From contig NZ_JAMBNR010000009.1 in NCBI RefSeq assembly GCF_023715205.1, positions 186,001 to 250,000 on the forward strand: a stretch of DNA of 64,000 nucleotides, read 5' to 3'. A program made the position numbers and the translations under genes. Within the stretch, counting starts at the first letter, position 1, and each line of letters opens with the position of its first letter. The DNA is from Mesobacillus maritimus. GTDB taxonomy: Bacteria > Bacillota > Bacilli > Bacillales > Cytobacillaceae. Below are positions 9,804 to 20,176 of the stretch, piece by piece. The notes beneath the pieces were generated by a model, which did no database searches, had not been told where the DNA came from, and saw only the letters and a program-made list of their open reading frames with translations.

Positions 9804-11012
9804 ATGAAATTATTATTTGTACATGATGGTGAAAAACTAAAAGAAGATAATCAAGGAACATATTACACAGATGGTAGTTATAATCAAAAAGTTTGGGATA
9901 GATATCTTGATATTTTTGAGGATGTAAGTGTGATTTTCAGAAAAGATCCTAAAATATATGATCCGGAATATGCGAAAAGTAAGTTTGAGTTTTTTGATAA
10001 AGAAAGAATTAATTTTATTGAAATTCCTACTCTTTCAACATCAATCTCATCATTCTTAAGTATTAATCAGAGGGTAAAGATGGAGAGGGTTATTAAGGAT
10101 TCAGTTATCCAATGCAATTACTTAATTGTTAGATTACCAAGTCATGCAGGAAACATTGCTGTCAAGTATGCAAAAAAATATAAAAAGCCATACCTTATTG
10201 AAGTAGTTGGTTGCCCGTGGGACAGTCTGTGGAATCACAGTCTTAAAGGGAAAGCCTTAGCACCGGGTGCATTATTTTCTTTGCGAAAAACTGTAAAGGA
10301 TGCTCCTTTTGTCATTTATGTAACCAACGAATTCCTACAAAATAGATACCCAAACAGTGGAAAAAATATAGGTTGTTCTGATGTAACTTTAACCGAATTT
10401 GATGATGGTATTATTAAAAAGAGGTTGGATAAAATTAACCAATTTTCTAATCAACAAAATTTAGTTATTGGAACAACCGCTGCAGTTGATGTTAAATATA
10501 AAGGGCAGCAGTATATAATTGAAGCACTGAGCTTTTTGAGGAAACAGGGTATTACCAATATTGAATATCAACTTGTAGGTGGGGGTAATAAGAAATATCT
10601 GGAAACAATATCTAAGCAATTAGGTGTTGAAGAACAGGTGAAATTCTTAGGTACCTTGCAACATAGACAAGTTTTTGAGTGGCTGGATCAGCTAGATGTA
10701 TATGTTCAACCTAGTCGTCAAGAAGGGCTACCAAGAGCACTAGTAGAAGCTATGAGTAGAGGATTACCAGCTTTTGGGGCTAAAACTGGAGGTATTCCAG
10801 AACTAGTGGAAGATGAATATATATTTAGTAATACCAAAGATTATATCAATGAAATATGTAGAATTATTACGTCTTTAAATAAAGATGTCATGATTACCCA
10901 GGCATTGCGGAATTTTGAAGAATCTAAGAAATATGATAAACAAATTATTGAAAAACACCGTAGTAATTTTCTGTATGATTTCTTTGAAAGTGGTAAAAAG
11001 GAAACTAGTTAA
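9804..11012 (+). CDS. GT4 family glycosyltransferase
   Basis: 402 aa. The N-terminus MKLLFVHDGEKLKED and the segment YYTDGSYNQKVWDRYLD resemble a GT4 subgroup in capsule clusters. The donor domain has AVDVKYKGQQYIIEAL, LVGGGNK and QPSRQEGLPRALVEAMSRGLP with the expected Glu pair. ATG 9804 is preferred because it matches the usual family N-terminus; GTG 9783 would add seven residues. About 165 bases of AT-rich DNA separate it from the polymerase gene. Confidence 0.85.
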   Translation: MKLLFVHDGEKLKEDNQGTYYTDGSYNQKVWDRYLDIFEDVSVIFRKDPKIYDPEYAKSKFEFFDKERINFIEIPTLSTSISSFLSINQRVKMERVIKDSVIQCNYLIVRLPSHAGNIAVKYAKKYKKPYLIEVVGCPWDSLWNHSLKGKALAPGALFSLRKTVKDAPFVIYVTNEFLQNRYPNSGKNIGCSDVTLTEFDDGIIKKRLDKINQFSNQQNLVIGTTAAVDVKYKGQQYIIEALSFLRKQGITNIEYQLVGGGNKKYLETISKQLGVEEQVKFLGTLQHRQVFEWLDQLDVYVQPSRQEGLPRALVEAMSRGLPAFGAKTGGIPELVEDEYIFSNTKDYINEICRIITSLNKDVMITQALRNFEESKKYDKQIIEKHRSNFLYDFFESGKKETS

Positions 11013-11128
11013 ATAGGTTATATTTAATAAGTCTAGTGAAAATGCACCAAAAACTCTTATAATTAATATTAATTTTAGTACAGCAGTAAAATGAAAACTG
11101 TTAGGATACATTGTAGAGGAGAATTATA

Positions 11129-12178
11129 ATGAGAAAAATTACGATTTTCAATACATGGGTAACAAGCGAAAATACAGGAGATAGAATAATTATGGACGCT
11201 TGTCAGGAAATTATTCACGAAGTCTTCAATGACTCAATATATGTCGAAGTCCCCACTCATACAAAAATGTCAATGCATTCACACAACTTAATGCAAGAGT
11301 CTAGTTTAGGAATAGTTTGTGGTACCAACCTTTTAAAACCCAATATGCTAATTAGGAGATTGTGGAAAATAGGGCTACTAGATACTCTCTTTATTAAGGA
11401 TGCTGTTTTATTAGGTGTTGGATGGCAAAGCTATTCAAAGGTTACTTCTCTATTTAGTAGAGTATTGTGGAGGCGTGTGTTAAGCGAGAAATATATACAT
11501 GCTGTCAGAGATGAATATACTAAGGAGAAACTTCTAGAGATAGGAATAAAAAATGTTGTTAACACAGCTTGTCCAACGATGTGGAAATTAACAAAAGACC
11601 ATTGTAAAAATATACCGCAAAATAAAGCGGAAGATGTAGTTGTAACTTTAACAGATTATAATAAGAATCTTTCTGCAGATAATTTAATGTTAGATATCTT
11701 ATCCAAAAATTACAAAAGAGTGTATTTATGGCCGCAGAGTTATGGTGATATCTTGTACTTGGATGAATTAAACTTACCAGAGAATTTACAAGTAATTTCC
11801 CCGAATCTAGAGTCCTTCAATAAAATCCTAGAAAAAGATGTTGACTTTGTCGGAACTAGGTTACACGCAGGTATTAGAGCAATGCAAAAAATGAAAAGAA
11901 CAATAATAATAGGTATAGATAATAGAGCAATTGAAAAAGAAAAATTCGGGCTAAAGGTTTTAAAAAGAGAAGATATCAATCGATTGCATGAAGTTATTAA
12001 TCAATCATTTGAAACAGAAATATTTTTGCCTTTTGATGAGATCGATAAATGGAAGAGCCAATTTAAGACAACTTTAAAAAACAATGAAAAACATTTGCTA
12101 TTTAGAGTAAAGGATAGTATCAAGGGATTCTTGAAAGGGATTATAGGATCTGCTAAGGCCGAGAAGGTAGGGAAATAA
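11129..12178 (+). CDS. Polysaccharide pyruvyl transferase family protein
   Basis: 349 aa of the pyruvyl transferase (CsaB/EpsO-like) family. Visible marks are NTGDRIIMDA near the N-terminus, IVCGTNLLKPN, VTLTDYNK, and the hallmark DFVGTRLHAGIRAM with conserved Arg/His. These enzymes transfer pyruvate from phosphoenolpyruvate to sugars as ketals, giving the polymer negative charge. AGGAGAAT precedes ATG 11129. The stop overlaps the next start (TAATG), so it is coupled to the GT8 gene. Confidence 0.85.
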   Translation: MRKITIFNTWVTSENTGDRIIMDACQEIIHEVFNDSIYVEVPTHTKMSMHSHNLMQESSLGIVCGTNLLKPNMLIRRLWKIGLLDTLFIKDAVLLGVGWQSYSKVTSLFSRVLWRRVLSEKYIHAVRDEYTKEKLLEIGIKNVVNTACPTMWKLTKDHCKNIPQNKAEDVVVTLTDYNKNLSADNLMLDILSKNYKRVYLWPQSYGDILYLDELNLPENLQVISPNLESFNKILEKDVDFVGTRLHAGIRAMQKMKRTIIIGIDNRAIEKEKFGLKVLKREDINRLHEVINQSFETEIFLPFDEIDKWKSQFKTTLKNNEKHLLFRVKDSIKGFLKGIIGSAKAEKVGK

Positions 12179-13062
12179 TGATATCTTACCTATACTTCAA
12201 ATATATAAGTGGAAAAAAGATTATAAAAAAATTGAATGATTCTAAAAAGATTGACTTTAATAACAATATTGCTGTAGCAATTTCTACGGACAGTACTTTT
12301 TTAAAGCAAACTAAAATTTTTATAAGATCACTAGAAAATGCATTAATGAAGGTTAATTTGTATATTTTAAATGTAAGTTTAAAAGAATTGGAATTAGAAG
12401 AAATTATACAAAGTTCCCCTGCTAATGTTGATGTAATGGTTATAAACATTAATGATGAAAGACTTGATAACTTAAAAGTTTCTAAAAAATGGCCTGTAGA
12501 GGCTTGGGCAAGAATTCTTATTCCAGAGTTAATTGATGAAGATGTGGTATTATATCTTGATGTAGATTGTGTAGTTACAAATGAGTTAACTTCAATAATT
12601 CAGATAGTAGATAGTGAGTTTTATATAGGTGGTGTAAAGTCTCCTTATTATATTAAAAACAAAGTAAATGGTATTTATTTAAATAAGGCGATTAATAGTG
12701 GTGTAATGATTATGAATTTAAGTAAGTTAAGAGAGTTTGAGTTTACTGAAAAAATTCTAGAATTCGCCGATAATTATAATGATAAATTAGTTATGCCAGA
12801 CCAAGACGCGATTAATTATGTGTGTAGGGATATAATGGAAAATATTGATCCTAAATTTAATGTTATGAATTTCTTCTTTTCAAGTTCATTTAGCGAATTG
12901 AAAAGTAAATATGGTGAGGTTATATACAATAAAGAGTTGTATGAGTATTCAAAGAATAACCCTTCTATAATACATTTTAACGGTGGGCCTTTTAAGAGAC
13001 CTTGGCAAAAAGGGATTCTAAAACATCCTTATAGTAAATTATATGAACACTATAACAAATAA
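12178..13062 (+). CDS. GT8 family glycosyltransferase
   Basis: 294 aa. GT8 (LgtC/GspA-like) marks are IAVAISTDSTF at the start of the fold, WARILIPELI, the DxD metal motif in LYLDVDCVV, a following INSGVMIMNL, PDQDAINYV, and HFNGGPFKRPW near the C-terminus. It is a retaining GT-A enzyme that transfers a hexose using Mn2+. A basic N-terminal 20-residue extension is unusual but in frame. Start ATG 12178 overlaps the pyruvyl transferase stop. Confidence 0.87.
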   Translation: MISYLYFKYISGKKIIKKLNDSKKIDFNNNIAVAISTDSTFLKQTKIFIRSLENALMKVNLYILNVSLKELELEEIIQSSPANVDVMVININDERLDNLKVSKKWPVEAWARILIPELIDEDVVLYLDVDCVVTNELTSIIQIVDSEFYIGGVKSPYYIKNKVNGIYLNKAINSGVMIMNLSKLREFEFTEKILEFADNYNDKLVMPDQDAINYVCRDIMENIDPKFNVMNFFFSSSFSELKSKYGEVIYNKELYEYSKNNPSIIHFNGGPFKRPWQKGILKHPYSKLYEHYNK

Positions 13063-13173
13063 TGTTTTTTTAATTACATTGTTGGGTGAAATCTATATTT
13101 ATTAGTAGATTAAAAATCACAATAGAATTATTATGTACACATCTTTAAATAAGTATTATAGGAGTAACAGTTA

Positions 13174-14466
13174 ATGAGACGTAACTTTGTTTTAGAATTA
13201 AGTAAAGCACCATTCGTACGAAATGTAGTATTAATGGCTACTGGTACTGCTGCAGCTCAAGTTGTTACAATGGTGTTTTCACCTTTTATTACCCGTCTTT
13301 ACGGACCAGAGGTATTTGGGGTTTTAGGTGTGTTTATGGCAATAGTTGGAGTTGTTGCTCCAATAGCTGCTTTAAATTACCCAATCGCTATTGTGCTTCC
13401 AAAAAGTGATAGAGATGCCAAGGGATTAATTTATATTTCTATATTAGTTTCATTAATAATAGTAGTTTTAACATCAATTATTATAATAGTATTTGACTCG
13501 TTAATTGTTAAAATATTTAGAATTCAAGCAATAGAACCGTTTTTATATTTAATACCTGTTGTAATATTGTCTTCTGCCCTATTTCAAGTAGTTCAACAAT
13601 GGTTAATTCGAACTAAGCAATATAGAGTTATTGCTAAGTTTGCATTTCTACATGCTATTATATTGAATGCTAGTAAAGTGGGGATAGGTTTGTTAAACCC
13701 TGTAGCAACAGTTCTAATTATAATTTCAGCCTTAGCTAACGCATTACATGCATTGATGCTTTATGCAGGTTCACCCCGAACCAATGGTGGTAATTTACTA
13801 GAAAAATATAAAGTCACAACATTAAAATTACTAGGTAAGAAATACATTGATTTTCCGCTATATAGAGCACCACAAGTTTTTATAAATTCAATATCTCAAA
13901 GCATTCCTATATTACTATTATCTAGTTTCTTTGGACCTGCTTCTGTTGGATTTTATTCTATAGCTAGGACAGTATTGCAAATACCTACTGGACTTATTGG
14001 GAAATCATTAAGTGATGTGTTATATCCACGTATTGCTGAGAAAGCCAATAAAGGAGAGAGTTTTACAAATTTATTAGTAAAAGGAACATTAGCACTTGTT
14101 GCTTTGGGTATTTTTCCGTTTGGAATTGTTGTCGTTTTTGGCCCCTGGTTATTTGGTTTTGTATTTGGCGATGAGTGGGTTCTTGCTGGAGAATATGCGA
14201 GATGGATGGCGTTATGGATGTTTTTTTTGTTTATAAATAGACCAAGTGTTAGTGCAATTCCAGTATTAAATATGCAGAGTAGCTATTTAATATATGAAGT
14301 TATTAGTATTTTATTTAACATCCTAGCCCTAATAATAGGGGTATATTTTTTTGAAAACGACATTATCGCAATTTTATTATACTCCGTAAGTGGTTCTATT
14401 ACTTATATATATTTAATAATATGGGTGATCCAATCTAGTAAACAATTTAGAAGTACTAGGGTATAG
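13174..14466 (+). CDS. Wzx-like polysaccharide flippase
   Basis: 430 aa with about twelve transmembrane helices spread evenly along the protein. The N-terminal block FVRNVVLMATGTAAAQVVTM and RLYGPEVFGVLGVFMA are typical of PST/MOP-superfamily flippases. It would move the lipid-linked repeat unit across the membrane before polymerisation. TAGGAG precedes the ATG. With the Wzy-like protein it completes a Wzx/Wzy-dependent assembly route. Confidence 0.87.
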   Translation: MRRNFVLELSKAPFVRNVVLMATGTAAAQVVTMVFSPFITRLYGPEVFGVLGVFMAIVGVVAPIAALNYPIAIVLPKSDRDAKGLIYISILVSLIIVVLTSIIIIVFDSLIVKIFRIQAIEPFLYLIPVVILSSALFQVVQQWLIRTKQYRVIAKFAFLHAIILNASKVGIGLLNPVATVLIIISALANALHALMLYAGSPRTNGGNLLEKYKVTTLKLLGKKYIDFPLYRAPQVFINSISQSIPILLLSSFFGPASVGFYSIARTVLQIPTGLIGKSLSDVLYPRIAEKANKGESFTNLLVKGTLALVALGIFPFGIVVVFGPWLFGFVFGDEWVLAGEYARWMALWMFFLFINRPSVSAIPVLNMQSSYLIYEVISILFNILALIIGVYFFENDIIAILLYSVSGSITYIYLIIWVIQSSKQFRSTRV

Positions 14467-14627
14467 GTATGTTTAAAACTATAGAATGAGCATCCTATGT
14501 TTTAAAAATCAGTTAATGTTTTACCTACAAGACTTTAGAAATATTTAACTCTATCGAAAAGGTAATATTTGCGGTTTAATAAGTCCTATTCGAAATAAAC
14601 TAAAATTAAAGTGGGTGTTAAAATACT

Positions 14628-15623
14628 ATGAACATCCTAGTAACCGGCGGTGCCGGATATATAGGTTCACACACTTGTGTTGCACTACTAGAAGCTGGCC
14701 ATTCAGTCATTATTGCTGATAATCTATCTAACAGTAAGCGTGAGACTGTTATGAAAATCATGGATATAGCTGATAAAGAAGTAACCTTTTACGAGATTGA
14801 TGTAACAGATGCAGAAGCTGTTGATATTATATTCAGAAATTACAAGATTGATGGAGTTATTCATTTTGCTGGTCTTAAAGCGGTTGGTGAATCAGTAGAA
14901 AAGCCACTTGAGTATTATTACAATAATATCGTGAGCACGATGGTTCTAACAAAAGCTTGTAAGATATATGGTGTCCATCGATTTGTATTCAGCTCATCTG
15001 CAACAGTGTATGGAGATAACAAAGTACCTTTTATAGAAACAATGGATCTCCTACCAACAACTAATCCTTACGGCGAAACGAAAGCCATGAGTGAGCGTAT
15101 TCTTACCGATATAGCAAATGCAAACCCTGCTTTTTCATTATCAATTCTTCGATATTTCAATCCTGTAGGTGCCCATGAGAGCGGACAGTTAGGTGAGGCA
15201 CCTAATGGTATTCCAAACAACCTTATGCCATATGTAACCCAAGTTGCAAAAGGTAAACTTGAGAAATTACGTGTGTTTGGAAATGACTACCCAACGGTAG
15301 ATGGCACAGGGGTTCGAGATTATATTCATGTGGTAGATCTTGCTGAAGGCCATGTTGCTGCATTGGAAAGCCTTACTGAAGGTGTTCATGTTTATAATTT
15401 AGGGACTGGAAAAGGTACTAGTGTACTAGAATTGGTAAAAGCTTTTGAAGAAGCGAATGGTATAGAAGTTCCTTATGAAATCATCGATCGGAGACCTGGG
15501 GATATCGCTTCATGCTATGCGGATGCTTCAAAAGCAAAGAGGGAACTAGGCTGGACGGCAAAGCGAGATATTTTAGCGATGTGCCGGGATGCTTGGCGGT
15601 TTGAGAAGAATTATAAGGAATAG
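14628..15623 (+). CDS. galE: UDP-glucose 4-epimerase
   Basis: 331 aa, complete GalE. The NAD-binding GGAGYIGSHT is at residues 7-16, SSSATVYG at 122-129, the catalytic Tyr148/Lys152 in NPYGETK, and RYFNPVGAHESG and [17 protein letters not shown] follow in the usual places. It interconverts UDP-glucose and UDP-galactose, linking the GalU product to galactose-containing polymer. It is the last intact gene of the cluster; a decayed homologue follows 380 bases downstream. Confidence 0.95.
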   Translation: MNILVTGGAGYIGSHTCVALLEAGHSVIIADNLSNSKRETVMKIMDIADKEVTFYEIDVTDAEAVDIIFRNYKIDGVIHFAGLKAVGESVEKPLEYYYNNIVSTMVLTKACKIYGVHRFVFSSSATVYGDNKVPFIETMDLLPTTNPYGETKAMSERILTDIANANPAFSLSILRYFNPVGAHESGQLGEAPNGIPNNLMPYVTQVAKGKLEKLRVFGNDYPTVDGTGVRDYIHVVDLAEGHVAALESLTEGVHVYNLGTGKGTSVLELVKAFEEANGIEVPYEIIDRRPGDIASCYADASKAKRELGWTAKRDILAMCRDAWRFEKNYKE

Positions 15624-16521
<898 letters not shown>

Positions 16522-16563
16522 TAGCAATATGATACTTTGAAACAATACTTTATAATAGACTTC

Positions 16564-16597
16564 TATAGCCCCTTTTAACCAAGGGGCTATAATTTTT
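16564..16597 (+). terminator. Intrinsic terminator ending the exopolysaccharide region
   Basis: A perfect 11-bp stem TATAGCCCCTT / AAGGGGCTATA with loop TTAACC is followed by ATTTTT. It lies just after the galE remnant and is a clean end point for the cluster. Confidence 0.92.
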
Positions 16598-16724
16598 GGA
16601 ACTACACCTAAGTTGTGAAAGAGGGATTAAATAGGGTTTCAATTATCAAGGAAACAGATTGAAGCTGGAAAATTGCTGCGGTATAAGGTTTAATAAAATG
16701 TAATGTACTAAATGGGGCGATATT

Positions 16725-17633
16725 ATGTGGGAGAAAATTGAAATCTACTTCTTTGATATTATGGGCTTGCTGATACCGGGGTTGATTTTTTTAACGGGTA
16801 TAATCTTTACAACCCTATTTTTAATATCTGAAGAGGTAATTTCAGAAATTCAAAGTGCTTTAAAAGATATAGTATTATTTAAGGCCTTATTTGAATTTCA
16901 CAAAGAAATACTAAGTCATTTTTGGCTAATAGTAGTATTTTATTTAGTAAATGCATATTTATTGGGGCATGTAATTAAAGTTATTTCAAAGGTTTACTAT
17001 TGGATGTTTAGATTAATATTTGATGAATTTATTAACAAAATGGTTTTCTTTATATATAACTGGGGCGTCATCTTAGTTAAAAAAATTACAAATTATCTAT
17101 TATCTAAAAAACCTAATTTTACTGAATATAAATCATTGGATGTATTCCGATTTATAAATGAGTATTTCAGAATGGTAAAGAAGTTTATAATCTATAATCT
17201 TAAAGTTGTATTTGTATTTAAGACTGAAGATTATGAAAAAGAAAACAAGGTCTTACTTGTTGAATCGATGAAAATGATAAATAAAAGATTCAATACAAAG
17301 TTTCCAGAAGAGTGGTATTCAGTATATAAATTAGCAAAAATAATAATCTATCATGAGAGTATAAAGAATATGAATGATACTTTTCTAGCTAAATATAATT
17401 TTTATCGGTCTATGTCATTTATATCATTTATACAAGTCCTAGTCTTATTTATATGTTATCTAAATCCTCAGTACTTCAACCCGTACTCTAACTTTATTAT
17501 TGTTGGTCTATTAATAATAAACTTTGTCTTTTGGTACACATTTCATGAAAAATTTAAAAGGTATTTTAAACTTTGTGGTAATGAGACCTTGGTTTCTATT
17601 TATTATTATTTAAAGAGTACGGAAAAAGCTTAG
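16725..17633 (+). CDS. Hypothetical membrane protein
   Basis: 302 aa, not recognised. Hydrophobic segments lie at about residues 12-36, 62-84, 97-115 and two near the C-terminus (about 229-245 and 256-273), separated by Lys-rich stretches. Composition is very AT-rich (many Ile, Lys, Phe, Tyr), unlike comM further on, suggesting acquired DNA. It stands alone behind the strong terminator at 16564. The ribosome binding site before ATG 16725 is weak (GGGGCG). It might act with the small membrane protein that follows 46 bases later. Confidence 0.65.
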   Translation: MWEKIEIYFFDIMGLLIPGLIFLTGIIFTTLFLISEEVISEIQSALKDIVLFKALFEFHKEILSHFWLIVVFYLVNAYLLGHVIKVISKVYYWMFRLIFDEFINKMVFFIYNWGVILVKKITNYLLSKKPNFTEYKSLDVFRFINEYFRMVKKFIIYNLKVVFVFKTEDYEKENKVLLVESMKMINKRFNTKFPEEWYSVYKLAKIIIYHESIKNMNDTFLAKYNFYRSMSFISFIQVLVLFICYLNPQYFNPYSNFIIVGLLIINFVFWYTFHEKFKRYFKLCGNETLVSIYYYLKSTEKA

Positions 17634-17679
17634 GTAAACTAATTAATGGGACGTATATTCCTTTCAGGAGGACCCTTAA

Positions 17680-17964
17680 TTGAAAGTCTTAAATGTAGTA
17701 ATTCCTATATTTTTAACATTAGCTAGTGTATTTATTCCCATTAATGCACTAAATACAAAAAGTAATTTAGGTAGAACCTTTTTTACGGATGAACAAAAGA
17801 TAAAGATTAAATACTTTAATACGTTTCTCTTTTCATTTTTGATTTCTGTTTCAATTACTTATTTTTATCGATTCTTCATATTGAATGGGGGAACGGTGCC
17901 TGTCACTCCTCGACTTTTCTTGTTTCACGGAAATGTTCCACGGGTTAAAGGCCTTCTTTTATGA
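17680..17964 (+). CDS. Small membrane protein whose C-terminus reads into a REP-like repeat
   Basis: 94 codons from a TTG start placed 8 bases after AGGAGG. There are two hydrophobic stretches (about 1-24 and 46-68). From about residue 71 (TVPVTPRLFLFHGNVPR) the protein is encoded by the dispersed repeat at 17890-17943, the same DNA that occurs non-coding elsewhere in the window. The natural protein was probably about 70 residues, with the end altered by repeat insertion. Function unknown; likely co-transcribed with the membrane protein upstream. Confidence 0.5.
   Translation: MKVLNVVIPIFLTLASVFIPINALNTKSNLGRTFFTDEQKIKIKYFNTFLFSFLISVSITYFYRFFILNGGTVPVTPRLFLFHGNVPRVKGLLL
17890..17943 (+). repeat. 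REP-like dispersed repeat, copy A1
   Basis: Core GTGCCTGTCACTCCTCGA followed by CTTTTCTTGTTTCACGG and ATGTTCCACGG. The ends form an inverted repeat (GGAAC at the start, GTTCC near the end), so the unit can fold back on itself. Similar copies occur at 18688, 29060, 45917 and, on the other strand, at 60557, with partial copies elsewhere. Confidence 0.8.
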
Positions 17965-17982
17965 TATAGGGGGCTTTTTCCT
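17946..17982 (+). terminator. Terminator-like hairpin attached to repeat A1
   Basis: AAAGGCCTTCTTTT and AGGGGGCTTTTT can pair with one bulged base and end in a T run. The same combination (REP-like core plus this hairpin) recurs at 21057, 30055 and 32391, so it appears to belong to a composite repeat rather than to one gene. Confidence 0.55.
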
Positions 17983-18186
17983 TGGCTATAAATATTTTAG
18001 TTTCTGAAGGAATTTGGTGGTTCATACTGAACCATATTGTTAGATTCATTACTCATTATTTGTCTTCTAGGTGTAGCAGCCGTTCTTACTTCTAACGTAA
18101 TCCAATTACACTTGACATATTAAAACAGTAACTTGGTTGACTGCATATAATCTATAGGGTTATAAAAAAAACTCAAAACTTAAAAG

Positions 18187-18210
18187 CCCCACTTACATAT
18201 GTGAGTGGGG
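18187..18210 (-). terminator. Hairpin terminator of the minus-strand gene at 18229
   Basis: A 12-bp arm CCCCACTTACAT pairs with ATGTGAGTGGGG (one G-U pair). Read on the minus strand it is followed by CTTTTAAG and a later run of eight T. Confidence 0.7.
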
Positions 18211-18228
18211 GGCGCTTGTTCAATCATA

Positions 18229-18606
18229 TTAATAATCCTCATAATCCCTTATATTGTAACTAGATTTATATTTAAAGCCCCCTGATGAATTATGGCTGGA
18301 AGAAGTTCTTGTTGAATTCCTTCCTTTTGGTGCAAAATTCTCCTTTTTGTATTTGTTCTTAGTAGCATAATGGTTATACTTTTTCTCATTTTTTTTTACT
18401 GCTTTTGGTTTGTTTTTAGTTGGTAACTTCTTTTTAGGTTCAAGATTATCCATTTTATAGAGGTCAATCATTAAGTCTTTTATCTTTGAACGAATTATCT
18501 CAATACGTTCCTTGACCAAATAATTCTGTAGCTTTTTTTGTTGGTCATTCAACCTATCATAAATAGCGGTTAGCTCGAAAATAAGGTCAATCTTCTCTTT
18601 ATTCAA
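18229..18606 (-). CDS. Hypothetical basic coiled-coil protein
   Basis: 125 aa from a TTG start behind AGGGGGAG. The frame stays open upstream to 18759, but those residues are encoded by repeat A2 and have no ribosome binding site. The N-terminal 55 residues are amphipathic and probably coiled (LIFELTAIYDRLNDQQKKL). The rest is Lys/Asn/Ser-rich and disordered, ending RDYEDY. No family recognised. A clear terminator follows. Confidence 0.6.
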   Translation of the reverse strand: MNKEKIDLIFELTAIYDRLNDQQKKLQNYLVKERIEIIRSKIKDLMIDLYKMDNLEPKKKLPTKNKPKAVKKNEKKYNHYATKNKYKKENFAPKGRNSTRTSSSHNSSGGFKYKSSYNIRDYEDY

Positions 18607-18687
18607 TTGTCTCTCCCCCTGAAAAGTATATGATTGTATCAAATAATTAATTCTATATAACGAACGATATATCCTGCGTAAAACAGT

Positions 18688-18741
18688 GGAACAGTGACTG
18701 TAACCACTCGACTTTTCTAGTCTCACAGGAATGTTCCACGG
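18688..18741 (+). repeat. REP-like dispersed repeat, copy A2
   Basis: GGAAC opens and GTTCC closes the unit, with CACTCGACTTTTCTAGTCTC between, matching copy A1 over most of its length. It lies just upstream of the minus-strand gene at 18229-18606 and supplies the artefactual N-terminal extension of that reading frame. Confidence 0.75.
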
Positions 18742-19321
18742 AAGTGTATATTTGGCCACTTATAAATGTATAAATGACCAGACTTTTTATGAATGGAAAA
18801 GGATCCAAAATACGCACGTGGTATATATAAAACGTGCCTATTTTAAGATCCTTCCTTTTATTTCTATATGTGTTATAGCCCCTGTTATTGCCATAAACGG
18901 ATTTAGATGCTATTAAATGAGTGCCCTTCACTTTCTAATATGATTTTTGTCTTTTCGATGGAATGAGTTTTAACCAGTAGGTAATCTGTATATAGGTTGA
19001 AATGGCAAAGATACTGATATTATTTTCAGCCAAAGGATTGGCTAAAGACGATAATATTCCAGTTAAGCTAAAGTCTAAAACCCCCTCTACTTTTATACAT
19101 ACCAATCCTTTTCTACATCCTTTAATCCCTCATTGGTTGGTAAAGGGTTTGAGTGCCTGTCACCACCCGAGTTTTGTCAAAATTTGTAGAATGATAAATT
19201 AATAAATCCTGAGGTATGTAAATAGATCTCGGGCTTTTTAAATGTTTACTTTAAGTATTACTAGGTTTCTTATATTGGTACCGTGCACTGTCATACCCTG
19301 AACAATGTATCTTTATTCCAC
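18742..19321. other. Gene-free stretch with one partial repeat
   Basis: I see no supportable gene. Short frames exist on both strands, but they lack ribosome binding sites, and one (19002-19202) ends inside repeat DNA. The only structured element is the partial REP-like copy at 19151. Confidence 0.5.
19151..19195 (+). repeat. REP-like repeat, short variant
   Basis: GTGCCTGTCACCACCCGAG then TTTTGTCAAAATTTGTAGAATGAT. It is nearly the same as 20231-20279, and both differ from the long type in their 3' half, so they form a sub-family. Confidence 0.7.
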
Positions 19322-19357
19322 AAAAAAGAGAGGACCAAGTACTTACTACTCGGTCCT
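19322..19357 (-). terminator. Terminator of the coiled-coil membrane protein gene
   Basis: AGGACC (19331-19336) pairs with GGTCCT (19352-19357) and the pairing extends inward. On the minus strand the stem is followed by TCTCTTTTTTG. It lies directly after the stop of the gene at 19365. Confidence 0.8.
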
Positions 19358-19364
19358 GTTCGTG

Positions 19365-20069
19365 TTATTGTTCTATTTTTTCAATGGATACACCTGGGAT
19401 GGATATTTCTCCACCCATTGTAGATTGGTAAGTAATTAGACCAGCAGATAATCCCATAATTGTGATTACATCATCTTCTAATACTCTTGAATCAATAATG
19501 GAAGAATCAAATTCTCCAAAAAGAATAGTATCATAATCATCATTAACCGCTAATCTTATTTGAGTGGTAACGTCACCCTCCATTACTTGAACAACTTTCC
19601 CCTTGAATTTTACTTTTTCCGAAATATAATCATCCGGTGTTCTTGCTAGTTGATCATATGTAATACCTGTTTCATACCCTTTCTTTTCTTTCTCCTCTGC
19701 CAAGCGTTTTTCTTCGGCTGCCTTTGCTTCAGCTTCTTTACGTGCAGCTTCTTCCTTTGCCTTTTCTTCTGCTAAACGTTTTTCTTCAGCCGCCTTAGCT
19801 TCGGCCTCTTTTTGTTTCCGTTCTTCTTCCTTCAAATTGAAGAATGGTTCAGCTTCTTTTACTTTCGCTTCTAATTCTTCAATCTTAGTTTCATATTCCT
19901 TTTTTGTCGTTTCCAGGCTGTCAACCTGTTCATTTAGTTCGACATTTGCATTAACGACGGTACTTAATTCATCTTGGGAAGGGCCTCCAGCCGATCCAAT
20001 CCATAGTGCGAGAAGGGCTATAAGAATATAGCGCCAATACTTTTTAGAAAATGACAAAATACGACTCAT
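19365..20069 (-). CDS. Membrane-anchored coiled-coil protein with C-terminal OB-like domain
   Basis: 234 aa. One membrane segment lies at about residues 12-28, followed by a long charged coiled coil (about 35-130). This contains two near-identical blocks, KEAEAKAAEEKRLAEEK, one after the other. The C-terminal 100 residues (ITYDQLARTPDDYISEKVKFKGKVVQV onward) are predicted all-beta, of the tRNA_anti/OB-like type common in secreted Bacillus proteins. The domain should face outside. Function unknown. GGAG precedes the ATG, and a terminator follows. Confidence 0.75.
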   Translation of the reverse strand: MSRILSFSKKYWRYILIALLALWIGSAGGPSQDELSTVVNANVELNEQVDSLETTKKEYETKIEELEAKVKEAEPFFNLKEEERKQKEAEAKAAEEKRLAEEKAKEEAARKEAEAKAAEEKRLAEEKEKKGYETGITYDQLARTPDDYISEKVKFKGKVVQVMEGDVTTQIRLAVNDDYDTILFGEFDSSIIDSRVLEDDVITIMGLSAGLITYQSTMGGEISIPGVSIEKIEQ

Positions 20070-20176
20070 CTGTTTAGACTCCTTTTCAGTAAAATAGGAC
20101 TATATTATAGTACTATACTACTATATATGAAATTAATAGTATACAATAAAAAGGGAATTTATTGTAAGTATGGATT

